NCBI GenBank assembly: GCA_945888585.1
Contig: CAMDAI010000091.1
Span: 1-5,786, forward strand
Reading direction: 5' to 3'
DNA: 5,786 nucleotides
Source of the DNA: Rickettsia typhi
GTDB taxonomy: Bacteria > Pseudomonadota > Alphaproteobacteria > Rickettsiales > UBA1997
The notes under the pieces are model-generated. The model did no database searches. It saw nothing but the letters and a program-made list of their open reading frames with translations, and was not told the DNA's origin. The position numbers were made by a program, and so were the translations under genes. Shown here piece by piece: positions 1-5,786 of the stretch; the stretch's first letter is position 1; each line of letters begins with the position of its first letter.

Positions 1-1
1 A

Positions 2-1969
2 AAAGAATTAGCTCCTGAGCGAATTTTAAGAATTGCTGAAGCCTTACGCTATGATATTTCCGTAGAAGAAATTCATGAAACTAGCAATTATGATCCATGG
101 TTTATTCGAGAAATTCAAAAAATCGTAAATGCTGAAAAAGAGTTGATTAGAGCTGGTTTGCCAAAAAATAAATTAGAAATTTTAAATTTGAAGAAACTAG
201 GATTCTCTGATTCCAGATTAGCAGAACTTACCAAATCAAGTGAAAAAGAAGTCAGAAATTTTCGTGATAAATTAGGAGTTTATCCGGTTTATAAAAGAGT
301 TGATACTTGTTCTGCTGAATTTAAATCAGTTACTCCTTATATGTATTCTTGTTATGAAGGTGATGGAATTAATGATCCTGAGTGCGAAGCAGAACCAACC
401 GATAAAAATAAAGTAATAATTTTAGGTGGTGGACCAAATCGAATTGGTCAAGGAATTGAGTTTGATTATGCTTGCGTCCATGCTTCATTTGCTTTGCGTG
501 AAGCTGGATATGAAACTATTATGATCAATTGCAATCCAGAAACAGTTTCAACTGACTATGACACTTCCAGTCGCCTATATTTTGAGCCAATGACTCCAGA
601 ATATGTTTTAGAGATTATTAAAAAAGAACAAAGTAACGGTAAATTAGTTGGCGTGATTGTTCAATTTGGTGGGCAAACCGCACTTAAATTAGCAAAACAT
701 CTTGATCAAAATAATATTCCAATTGTTGGAACTTCTTTTGATAAAATTGATTTAGCTGAAGATCGTGAACGTTTTGGGAAGTTAATTCAGAAATTAAATT
801 TAGCTCAGCCGGAAAATACTATTTGTCATAAATTAACTGATATTCCGGCAGCTGTTGCTAAGGTTGGATATCCGATCGTAATTCGTCCAAGCAATGTTCT
901 TGGTGGACGGGCCATGGAGATTATCAGAAGCCCTGGTGATCTTGATGGATATATAAAAAGAAATGGTAAATTTATTTTAGATGGGCCAATTTTGGTCGAT
1001 AAATTTTTGGACAGTGCCATTGAAATTGATGTTGATTCACTTTCTGATGCCGATGATGTTTATGTAGCAGGAATTATGCAGCATATTGAAGAAGCTGGAG
1101 TTCATTCCGGAGATTCAGCCTGTTCAATTCCGCCATATTCCCTATCAAAAGAAATTATTGCTGAAATTAAAGAAAGCACAGTAAAGCTGGCAAAAGCCTT
1201 AGAAGTTGTTGGTTTGATGAATGTACAATATGCGCTGAAGGATGGAAAATTATTTGTAATTGAAGTTAATCCGCGTGCTTCCAGAACGCTTCCATTTGTT
1301 GCTAAAGCGGCCGGAATAAATATTGCTAAAATTGCCTCACTTTTAATGGTTGGTCAAAAATTATCCTCTTTTGGTTTAGAAAAAATTAAAAGAAGAGATG
1401 AAAAATATTTCTCAGTAAAAGAGGTGGTATTGCCATTTGCTCGCTTTGCTGGAGCTGATATAATTTTGGGGCCAGAAATGAAATCAACTGGTGAGGTAAT
1501 GGGAATTGATCAAGATTTTTCCATTGCTTTTATTAAATCGCAAATTGCCGCTGGCCAAAAAATTGTAACGGAAGGTGGTGTGCTGATTTCAGTTAGAAGC
1601 GAAGATAAAAATGATACTTTAGTTACAATTACTAAAAATTTAAAAAGACTTGGTTTTGAGATTTATGCAACTTCCGGAACCGCTAAGTTTTTAGAAGAAA
1701 AGCAAATTTCTGGGATTACTACGGTGAATAAAGAAAGTGAAGGTGGTTATAACGTTATTTCTTTAATTGAAGATAAGAAAGTTGATTTGGTTATTAATAC
1801 TACGGTTGGAACTGAAGCGGTAGGTAGAAGTTTTAATTTAAGAAGAACTGCTTTTATGAATCGTCTTTTTTGCTTAACTACAATTTCTGCAGCTAAATGT
1901 TTAGTTGACTCAATTGATAAATTTAAAAAGACCAAGGATTTTGATGTGGTTTGTTTGCAAAAAGCTTAA
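2..1969 (+). CDS. carB: Carbamoyl-phosphate synthase large subunit, C-terminal part (5' truncated by window)
   Basis: CarB makes carbamoyl phosphate from bicarbonate, ATP and ammonia channelled from the CarA glutaminase, feeding pyrimidine and arginine synthesis in the cytoplasm. The frame is open from base 2, so the gene begins outside the window. The 655 visible codons correspond to about the last 60% of a roughly 1070-residue protein. Residues 1 to about 130 are the end of the oligomerization domain. The second ATP-grasp (carbamoyl-phosphate-forming) half starts at the GGGPNRIGQGIEFDY motif (residue 142). It includes RPSNVLGGRAME (from residue 295), GVHSGDSAC, and Q409, E421 and N423, which match the spacing of the metal/ATP ligands Q829, E841 and N843 of E. 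coli. From about residue 525 comes the MGS-like allosteric domain, with TSGTA and INTT motifs. All visible catalytic motifs are intact, so this half looks functional. The first ATP-grasp half is not in view. The stop is TAA, and the last 26 bases overlap the next gene. Confidence 0.97.
   Translation, partial: KELAPERILRIAEALRYDISVEEIHETSNYDPWFIREIQKIVNAEKELIRAGLPKNKLEILNLKKLGFSDSRLAELTKSSEKEVRNFRDKLGVYPVYKRVDTCSAEFKSVTPYMYSCYEGDGINDPECEAEPTDKNKVIILGGGPNRIGQGIEFDYACVHASFALREAGYETIMINCNPETVSTDYDTSSRLYFEPMTPEYVLEIIKKEQSNGKLVGVIVQFGGQTALKLAKHLDQNNIPIVGTSFDKIDLAEDRERFGKLIQKLNLAQPENTICHKLTDIPAAVAKVGYPIVIRPSNVLGGRAMEIIRSPGDLDGYIKRNGKFILDGPILVDKFLDSAIEIDVDSLSDADDVYVAGIMQHIEEAGVHSGDSACSIPPYSLSKEIIAEIKESTVKLAKALEVVGLMNVQYALKDGKLFVIEVNPRASRTLPFVAKAAGINIAKIASLLMVGQKLSSFGLEKIKRRDEKYFSVKEVVLPFARFAGADIILGPEMKSTGEVMGIDQDFSIAFIKSQIAAGQKIVTEGGVLISVRSEDKNDTLVTITKNLKRLGFEIYATSGTAKFLEEKQISGITTVNKESEGGYNVISLIEDKKVDLVINTTVGTEAVGRSFNLRRTAFMNRLFCLTTISAAKCLVDSIDKFKKTKDFDVVCLQKA
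1934..1938 (+). promoter_or_regulatory. Ribosome binding site of the autotransporter gene, inside the carB end
   Basis: AAGGA lies five bases before the ATG at 1944 and is the only good Shine-Dalgarno match near the possible starts. It decides the start: an upstream in-frame TTG at 1905 would add 13 residues ahead of a clean signal peptide and has no comparable site. Lying inside carB, it suggests translation coupled to carB. Confidence 0.65.
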
Positions 1970-4900
1970 ATTTTTAAGATTAATACCGGTAGTTTTTGTA
2001 GCGGGGTTTTTTTATAAAATTTCTAGCGGATTTGCTTCCACAACAGTTACTGCAGCATCTACGGTTTTGGTTTCTACTATTATTGATGATGATGCAGTTA
2101 TTTTTAACGGCCTTCCTAATGGAACTTTGCAGATTGATACCACAAAACAATTAAGTAGTTTGACTACGACTGGTGTGGGAATTGGAAATGTTGATTTCAC
2201 TTCTGCTAATACTTTAACCCTTACTGGTATAGCTGGTACTTCGTTGAATCAAATTAATCGGATTGATTTTGGATCTTTTGATGGAACTTTAAACATTAAA
2301 GGAGCCACTGCCAGTGCAGCACTCGGAATTATTACTGGAACAGATAATGTGGGTAATTTGATTTTCTCTGGAACATCAGCTCAAATAGCAGATTCTTCAA
2401 TTGGCTCTGCAAGTTTATCGGGCGGTTTGAAATTAAAATCTATTACGGTTAATAATGCTTCTGGAGTAACTTTCAGCAAGAACATATATGCCACAACGCT
2501 TGCTGCAAATGAAAATGTTATTATCAGTGGTACGGGGACAGTTAATGTGGGTGCCACTTCTATTGCAGATTCTAAAATTATTGCTTTATCAAATAATGCT
2601 ATTTTTGGTTCTATTGAGACAAATATTTCAGGAGGATTAAGTTTTGGCGCTAATAAAACTTTAACAATTACCGGAAATATTACCGGAACGGGTGTAATTG
2701 AATCTGTGGCTGATGATACTGGTGCTTTAGTATTTTCTGGAACTTTAGCACAAACAGTTGCTACTGATATTGGCAGTTCTTCTCTATTTAGAATTAGTAG
2801 TGCTACGGTAAATAATAGTAATGGAGTTACTTTCAGTAATGATTTATATCTAAATAATTTTGCTGTTAATGAATCTGCTGCAATTAGTGGTTCTGGGGCT
2901 GTGAAGATTACATCGGCAACAATTGCTAATAGCAAAATCCTTACTTTATCAAATGACGCATCTATTGGTTCTATAAATAGTAATAATTCTGGAATTTTAA
3001 ACTTTGCCGCCAATAAAACTGTAACCGTTACTGGAAATATTATTGGAACTGGCGCTATTACAACTTCAACTAGCAATACTGGTGGACTTTCCTTTACTGG
3101 AACCACTGCGCAAAAAGTTGGAAACCAAATTGGAATTAGCGGAACTAAATTAGCTTCGGTAGCAATCGCAAATACTGATCCTACTAAATTAGTAAGCTTC
3201 ACTAAAGATATTTATGTTGTTAGTTTGATCACGTCAAATTCTAGTAATATTACTTTTTCTGGAACGTCAGCACAGACGGTGGATGCAGCAGTTGGACTTA
3301 CTGGAGCTCGATTTGGAACTTTAACGATTAGCAATGCTAACGGTGTTAATTTTAAGGATAATGTTTTTGCTGATGATATGGCTGTTACTGGGACGCTCAG
3401 TTTGGATTCCGCTAAAACAATTACTGTTGATGGAAACATTTCTGGTACCGGAACTATTTCTGGCGCTGGTAATTTAACTCTTGATAATGCCGTCACGACT
3501 CAAACTGTTGCAACTAACATTGGTAATAGTTCTAGTGATAAATTTGGTACTGTAACGGTTTCTAGTTCAGGCGGAACTTCTTTTAGTAATAATATTTATG
3601 CAGCTGCAATTGTTGGAATCGGAAAGAATATAACCTTTAATGGTAGTAGTGCTCAAACAGTAGATGCGGTGATCGGAGCTTCGGGATCTAATTTAGATCA
3701 AGTTACCTTAAATAATTCAAATGGTGCAACTTTTAATCAAAATATCTTTGCTAATAATTTTATCATAAGTAGCGGTAAGGCTACATTATCTGGATCTTCA
3801 ATAAATTTAGGAAATACCACTATTAGTAGCGGAAGTACTTTATATTTAATGAATAGTGCTTCGGTTGGTACTTTAACTTCGTCAGGAATGATTTCAATTG
3901 CATCTTCTAAAACCTTAACTGCCAGTGGTAATTCTAATATTAGCGGAACCTTAAATGTTTCGGTGGAATCTTTAGGGGTTGGCTTACTTACCGGTGGCAA
4001 TATCACTATTGCTGATGGATCAACTATTAACGTTGATTATTCTGATATTACTAGCAGTCCAGTTGTAAGTAATAAAGTTATTGTAAATGCTACCAGCTTA
4101 ACTGCTAATATTGCCAATATTACCCTTACTGATAATTCATATTTATTAAATACGAGCATAACTAAAAATGCCTCAAACCAAATTTTAGTTTCTAATCAAA
4201 TCGATACTTTAGCAGTGCAGTCACTTGATACATATAGTTCTAACATAGTGAATAAGGTTTTGAATACTACAAGCTCAGGAAATATGGGTATAATTAAGAC
4301 TCAAATGCTTTCTTTAGCTACTGCTGATGATGTAAAAACCGCAGCTGATAGTTTGACGGCTCCAAGAAATAATATGAATGCGATGACTGCTTTTGCTATT
4401 TCTGATCAAGTATTGAGTGTAATTGATTCTTATAGTATATCAGTTAATTCTGGTTTAGATGAAAAAAATAAAACTCGGTATAAAAAAATAATCTGGGGTG
4501 AGGCTTTCAGTAATAAAAATACTCAAAATAAAAAAGACGGAATAGTTGGCTATAGTAACAATATTAATGGCTTTGTTTTTGGTAGTGATAGTTTAATTAA
4601 ATCAGGCGATAATAATTATGTTTTTGGAGCTGCTATGGCTTATGGTCATGGTGATGCTAATTCTAAAGCTTTAACTCGTCAAAATAGTTTAATTGATTCT
4701 TATCAACTTGCTTTATACAACAATAATTTTGGTAAATCTGGTCTTGGTTTTTATAATAAAAATGCTCTTTATGCAGCAATTGATCAGTATAAAACTATTA
4801 GAACAATTGCAGTTGGTACTTTTGAATCTCATGCTAATGGTAAATTTAATGGTAATCAGTATGGTTTTAAAACTGGGTTAGGATATGGTTTTAAAATTGC

Positions 4901-5111
4901 AGATAATTTTATTTTATCGCCAAATGCAGGAGTGCATTATTCAAAATTGTTGCAAGGTAATTATATTGAAACTAGCGCTGGTGATGCTGGATTGATAATA
5001 AAAAATGGTGGTATGAGCCGATTGATTTCTGAAGTTGGTACTGGCCTTGCCACTAAAGTATTTATGGAAGGTTATGATCTTATTTTCTTGCCTAAAATTA
5101 ATTTATCTTGA
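1944..5111 (+). CDS. Type V autotransporter (OmpA/OmpB/Sca-like surface protein), ending at an in-frame TGA inside the barrel
   Basis: This is a secreted outer-membrane protein of 1055 codons up to the TGA. Residues 1-31 form a signal peptide: Lys/Arg-rich start, hydrophobic core LIPVVFVAGFF, and a likely cut after SSGFA. Residues 33 to about 757 are the passenger. It is rich in Ser, Thr, Asn and Gly, contains no Cys or Trp, and carries six degenerate repeats whose core resembles FSGTSAQTV; it probably folds as a beta-helix. Residues 758 to about 845 look helical and match the linker that threads the pore. The autotransporter barrel starts near W851 (IIWGEAF, then a GxxxGFVFGSDSLI-like strand) with the alternating pattern of outer-membrane strands. 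The ORF stops before the barrel is complete; the missing strands lie in the same frame just downstream. In Rickettsia such proteins act in adhesion, invasion or the surface layer, but no ligand can be read here. The ATG at 1944 was chosen for its ribosome site and signal peptide. The start overlaps carB by 26 bases. No own promoter was found at the junction. Confidence 0.9.
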   Translation: MWFVCKKLKFLRLIPVVFVAGFFYKISSGFASTTVTAASTVLVSTIIDDDAVIFNGLPNGTLQIDTTKQLSSLTTTGVGIGNVDFTSANTLTLTGIAGTSLNQINRIDFGSFDGTLNIKGATASAALGIITGTDNVGNLIFSGTSAQIADSSIGSASLSGGLKLKSITVNNASGVTFSKNIYATTLAANENVIISGTGTVNVGATSIADSKIIALSNNAIFGSIETNISGGLSFGANKTLTITGNITGTGVIESVADDTGALVFSGTLAQTVATDIGSSSLFRISSATVNNSNGVTFSNDLYLNNFAVNESAAISGSGAVKITSATIANSKILTLSNDASIGSINSNNSGILNFAANKTVTVTGNIIGTGAITTSTSNTGGLSFTGTTAQKVGNQIGISGTKLASVAIANTDPTKLVSFTKDIYVVSLITSNSSNITFSGTSAQTVDAAVGLTGARFGTLTISNANGVNFKDNVFADDMAVTGTLSLDSAKTITVDGNISGTGTISGAGNLTLDNAVTTQTVATNIGNSSSDKFGTVTVSSSGGTSFSNNIYAAAIVGIGKNITFNGSSAQTVDAVIGASGSNLDQVTLNNSNGATFNQNIFANNFIISSGKATLSGSSINLGNTTISSGSTLYLMNSASVGTLTSSGMISIASSKTLTASGNSNISGTLNVSVESLGVGLLTGGNITIADGSTINVDYSDITSSPVVSNKVIVNATSLTANIANITLTDNSYLLNTSITKNASNQILVSNQIDTLAVQSLDTYSSNIVNKVLNTTSSGNMGIIKTQMLSLATADDVKTAADSLTAPRNNMNAMTAFAISDQVLSVIDSYSISVNSGLDEKNKTRYKKIIWGEAFSNKNTQNKKDGIVGYSNNINGFVFGSDSLIKSGDNNYVFGAAMAYGHGDANSKALTRQNSLIDSYQLALYNNNFGKSGLGFYNKNALYAAIDQYKTIRTIAVGTFESHANGKFNGNQYGFKTGLGYGFKIADNFILSPNAGVHYSKLLQGNYIETSAGDAGLIIKNGGMSRLISEVGTGLATKVFMEGYDLIFLPKINLS
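2358..3974 (+). repeat. Six degenerate tandem repeats in the autotransporter passenger
   Basis: Six units each open with a hydrophobic-x-F-S/T-G-T-x-A-Q-x-V-like core followed by an I/V-G turn. They start at 2358, 2727, 3087, 3249, 3474 and 3630. Lengths are about 123, 120, 54, 75, 52 and 115 residues. Units 1, 2 and 6 are full length. Units 3, 4 and 5 are shorter: unit 4 keeps a TVDGNISGTGTIS segment equivalent to TITGNITGTGVIE of unit 1, while 3 and 5 keep mainly the first half (SGTxAQ core plus the F-x-x-x-I/V-Y/F-A strand). Unit 5 has the most diverged core (LDNAVTTQTV). The units are diverged in DNA but share stretches such as GGAAATATTAxyGGAAC-type segments. This is typical of beta-helical autotransporter stalks that grow and shrink by recombination. 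Confidence 0.8.
5109..5111 (+). other. In-frame TGA codon inside the autotransporter barrel, at a probable Trp position
   Basis: The TGA joins two stretches of one frame that together make a complete barrel. Read as Trp, it gives LPKINLS-W-LHNFKSNG. This fits the usual strand-and-turn pattern of autotransporter barrels, where an aromatic-x-His/Tyr-x-Phe strand end precedes a periplasmic turn. TGA differs from the Trp codon TGG by one transition. Three explanations are open: a recent nonsense mutation, a sequence error, or a UGA that is read (recoding or code 4). The three other Trp codons visible in the same genes are all TGG, which favours mutation or error over full reassignment. Confidence 0.85.
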
Positions 5112-5345
5112 TTGCATAATTTTAAATCAAATGGTCAGGAATCAACATTTACCTTTATTTCTGGTGGTAGCGAAATAAATAATACTGCGCCAAATTTGCC
5201 ACAAAATTTGTTTAATATGGATTTAGAGTTTAATTTTCCGATTGAAGATCATTATGATTCTTTTGTAACTTTTAAATATAAGCTTCAAGCTGGTTCGGTA
5301 TTTATTAGTAATGCTGGATATATTAGTTATAATTATTTGTTTTAA
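5112..5345 (+). pseudogene. C-terminal barrel strands of the autotransporter, downstream of the TGA
   Basis: These 77 codons continue the autotransporter frame without a gap. The reading contains several amphipathic strands (ESTFTFISGG, NMDLEFNFPI, SFVTFKYKLQAGS) and ends in YISYNYLF followed by TAA. An aromatic C-terminal Phe, with alternating hydrophobic residues before it, is the signal recognised by the BAM complex in outer-membrane barrels. The piece is therefore the true end of the autotransporter and not a separate gene. It could only be opened by a TTG at 5112 with no ribosome site, and it has no signal peptide, so independent translation would give nothing useful. Joined to the upstream ORF, the protein has 1133 residues and a barrel of about 285, the normal size for the family. 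If the TGA is a real stop, the upstream product lacks about four strands and should not assemble. Confidence 0.8.
5328..5333 (+). promoter_or_regulatory. Possible -10 box for tRNA-Arg, within the autotransporter 3' end
   Basis: TATAAT, preceded by GT as in the nrdR promoter, lies 17 bases before the tRNA 5' end. Seventeen bases upstream is TTAGTA (5305-5310), a weak three-of-six match to the -35 consensus. Such boxes arise by chance in AT-rich DNA, so this is tentative. The tRNA could instead be processed from the autotransporter transcript. Confidence 0.35.
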
Positions 5346-5350
5346 TTTGC

Positions 5351-5422
5351 GGTCCCGTAGCTCAGGGGATAGAGCAGTGGTTTCCTAAACCATGTGCGCA
5401 TGTTCAAGTCATGCCGGGATCA
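5351..5422 (+). tRNA. tRNA-Arg, anticodon CCU (reads AGG)
   Basis: A complete cloverleaf can be folded by hand. The acceptor stem GGTCCCG (5351-5357) pairs with CGGGATC (5415-5421), including one G-U. The D arm is GCTC/GAGC with loop AGGGGATA. The anticodon stem is GTGGT/ACCAT with loop TTCCTAA, anticodon CCT at 5384-5386. The variable loop has four bases. The T arm is GCATG/CATGC with loop TTCAAGT. Base 5422 (A) is the discriminator. The next bases are TTT, so CCA is not encoded and must be added by nucleotidyltransferase. The gene sits five bases after the autotransporter TAA and three bases before a large palindrome. AGG is used in this window, for example at nrdR codon 37. Confidence 0.97.
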
Positions 5423-5425
5423 TTT

Positions 5426-5550
5426 ACTTCTTTCAAAACCAACCTTCCAGAAGCTTTTTGAGGGCGGGGATGGAGTTTTATATATACAAGACCGACCGAG
5501 CACCAAACCAACCGCGCAAACGTTTCTGGAAGGTTGGTTTTGAAAGAAGT
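5426..5550. repeat. 125-base palindromic element (perfect 27-base inverted repeats)
   Basis: The left arm 5426-5452 and right arm 5524-5550 are exact reverse complements over 27 bases, beginning ACTTCTTTC and ending GAAAGAAGT. The pairing can continue inward: GC with GU, TTT with AAA, GCGG with CCGC, TGG with CCA, and TTT with AAA. Most of the 125 bases could thus fold into one long imperfect hairpin around a TATATA-like centre. The inner 71 bases are 51% G+C by direct count, well above the surrounding DNA. The left half is G-rich and the right half is A/C-rich. No ORF and no clear target-site duplication is visible. Possible identities are a non-autonomous (MITE-like) or rickettsial palindromic repeat, a structured RNA, or a terminator for the tRNA. 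The long arms and the lack of a T-run directly after the right arm make an ordinary terminator less likely. Confidence 0.88.
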
Positions 5551-5554
5551 CCGT

Positions 5555-5560
5555 TATAAT
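5555..5560 (+). promoter_or_regulatory. -10 box of the likely nrdR promoter
   Basis: A perfect TATAAT lies 26 bases before the nrdR ATG, which implies a leader of about 20 bases. No good -35 box sits at the ideal distance; the nearest is TTGGTT (5534-5539, 15-base spacing). Any -35 contact would fall within the right arm of the palindrome, which ends only four bases upstream of the box. The leader is A/T-rich, without a clear Shine-Dalgarno sequence. Confidence 0.5.
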
Positions 5561-5586
5561 TTTTAAAAACTTAAAATAATAAATTC

Positions 5587-5786
5587 ATGCGTTGCCCATT
5601 TTGTGGACATTTTGAAACTCAAGTAAAAGATAGTCGGATCTCTGAAGATGGAGAGTCAGTAAAGCGTCGTCGCTATTGTACTAATTGTGATTCTAGGTTT
5701 ACTACTTTTGAGCGTGTGCAATTGCGTGAAATGATGATTATTAAAAAAAATGGTGAGAAAAAAATATTTGATGCAGAAAAATTAAA
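5587..5786 (+). CDS. nrdR: Transcriptional repressor NrdR, N-terminal part (3' truncated by window)
   Basis: NrdR is a zinc- and nucleotide-binding repressor of ribonucleotide reductase genes. It senses ATP/dATP through an ATP-cone and binds paired NrdR boxes. The 66 visible codons open with [17 protein letters not shown], the family signature. C3, C6, C31 and C34 form the zinc ribbon. RRRYC and FTTFERV are the conserved basic and linker motifs, followed by the start of the ATP-cone ([19 protein letters not shown]). The full protein is usually about 150-160 residues, so more than half lies beyond the window. The ATG at 5587 is the family's normal start. No ribosome site is visible, which is not unusual in AT-rich genomes. 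In many alphaproteobacteria nrdR follows glyA; here its upstream neighbour is a tRNA and a palindrome. No NrdR box pair was recognised in this window. Confidence 0.96.
   Translation, partial: MRCPFCGHFETQVKDSRISEDGESVKRRRYCTNCDSRFTTFERVQLREMMIIKKNGEKKIFDAEKL

Noticed and set aside
1905..1923. TTGACT (1905-1910) as a -35 box for the autotransporter
   Set aside because: No -10-like sequence lies 16-18 bases downstream. The nearest AT-rich hexamer (TAAATT, 1918-1923) is only seven bases away.
1905..1943. TTG at 1905 as the autotransporter start
   Set aside because: It would place 13 extra residues before the signal peptide and lacks a ribosome site, while the ATG at 1944 has AAGGA at five bases.
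2381..3202. A 273-codon open frame on the minus strand
   Set aside because: It lies antisense to the autotransporter passenger. Its Val/Leu/Pro/Ile-rich translation is what the complement of Asn/Thr/Gly-rich repeats gives. It has no ribosome site or family resemblance.
3212..4006. Further minus-strand open frames (3212-3496 and 3737-4006)
   Set aside because: These have the same low-complexity composition opposite the passenger repeats, so they are shadows of the coding strand.
4693..4881. A 62-codon plus-strand frame within the barrel
   Set aside because: Its Leu/Ile/Met-rich translation is an out-of-frame reading of the barrel strands. The barrel frame clearly fits a known family.
5462..5475. 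G-rich run as a possible G-quadruplex
   Set aside because: Only two tracts reach three or more Gs and the others have two or one. The pairing partner in the right half of the palindrome is a better explanation.
5426..5550. A CRISPR or attachment-site reading of the repeat beside the tRNA
   Set aside because: There is only one inverted pair, no direct repeats or spacers, no copy of the tRNA 3' end, and no integrase gene in the window.

Overview
The window comes from an AT-rich bacterial genome. The best fit is an alphaproteobacterium of the Rickettsiales or a similar host-associated lineage. Three things point there: the large surface autotransporter resembles rickettsial OmpA/OmpB/Sca proteins in its barrel and its repeated passenger; the tRNA gene does not encode its 3' CCA; and protein-coding DNA is strongly A/T-biased at third positions. 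A carbamoyl-phosphate synthase large subunit means pyrimidines are probably made de novo. Rickettsia itself has lost that pathway, so a less reduced relative is more likely. The placement is inferred from family resemblance only.

Layout, all on the + strand: (1) 2-1969 is the 3' part of carB, cut by the window start. (2) 1944-5111 is a large autotransporter whose start overlaps the carB end by 26 bases. It has a signal peptide, a passenger built from six degenerate repeats, a helical linker and most of a beta-barrel. (3) An in-frame TGA at 5109-5111 separates this ORF from 5112-5345, which encodes the missing C-terminal strands of the same barrel and ends in Phe. The two pieces look like one gene of 1133 codons, interrupted either by a nonsense change at a likely Trp codon or by a UGA that is read through or reassigned. 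(4) 5351-5422 is tRNA-Arg(CCU), five bases after the autotransporter stop. (5) 5426-5550 is a 125-base palindromic element with perfect 27-base arms and a GC-richer centre, resembling the small palindromic/MITE-like elements of Rickettsiales. (6) 5555-5560 is a consensus -10 box, followed by the start of nrdR (5587 to the window end).

The genes do not form an obvious pathway. carB serves pyrimidine and arginine precursor synthesis, nrdR represses ribonucleotide reductase genes, and the autotransporter is a cell-surface protein. carB and the autotransporter may share a transcript, because no promoter is visible at their junction. The main points of interest are the TGA inside the barrel and the palindrome between the tRNA and nrdR.
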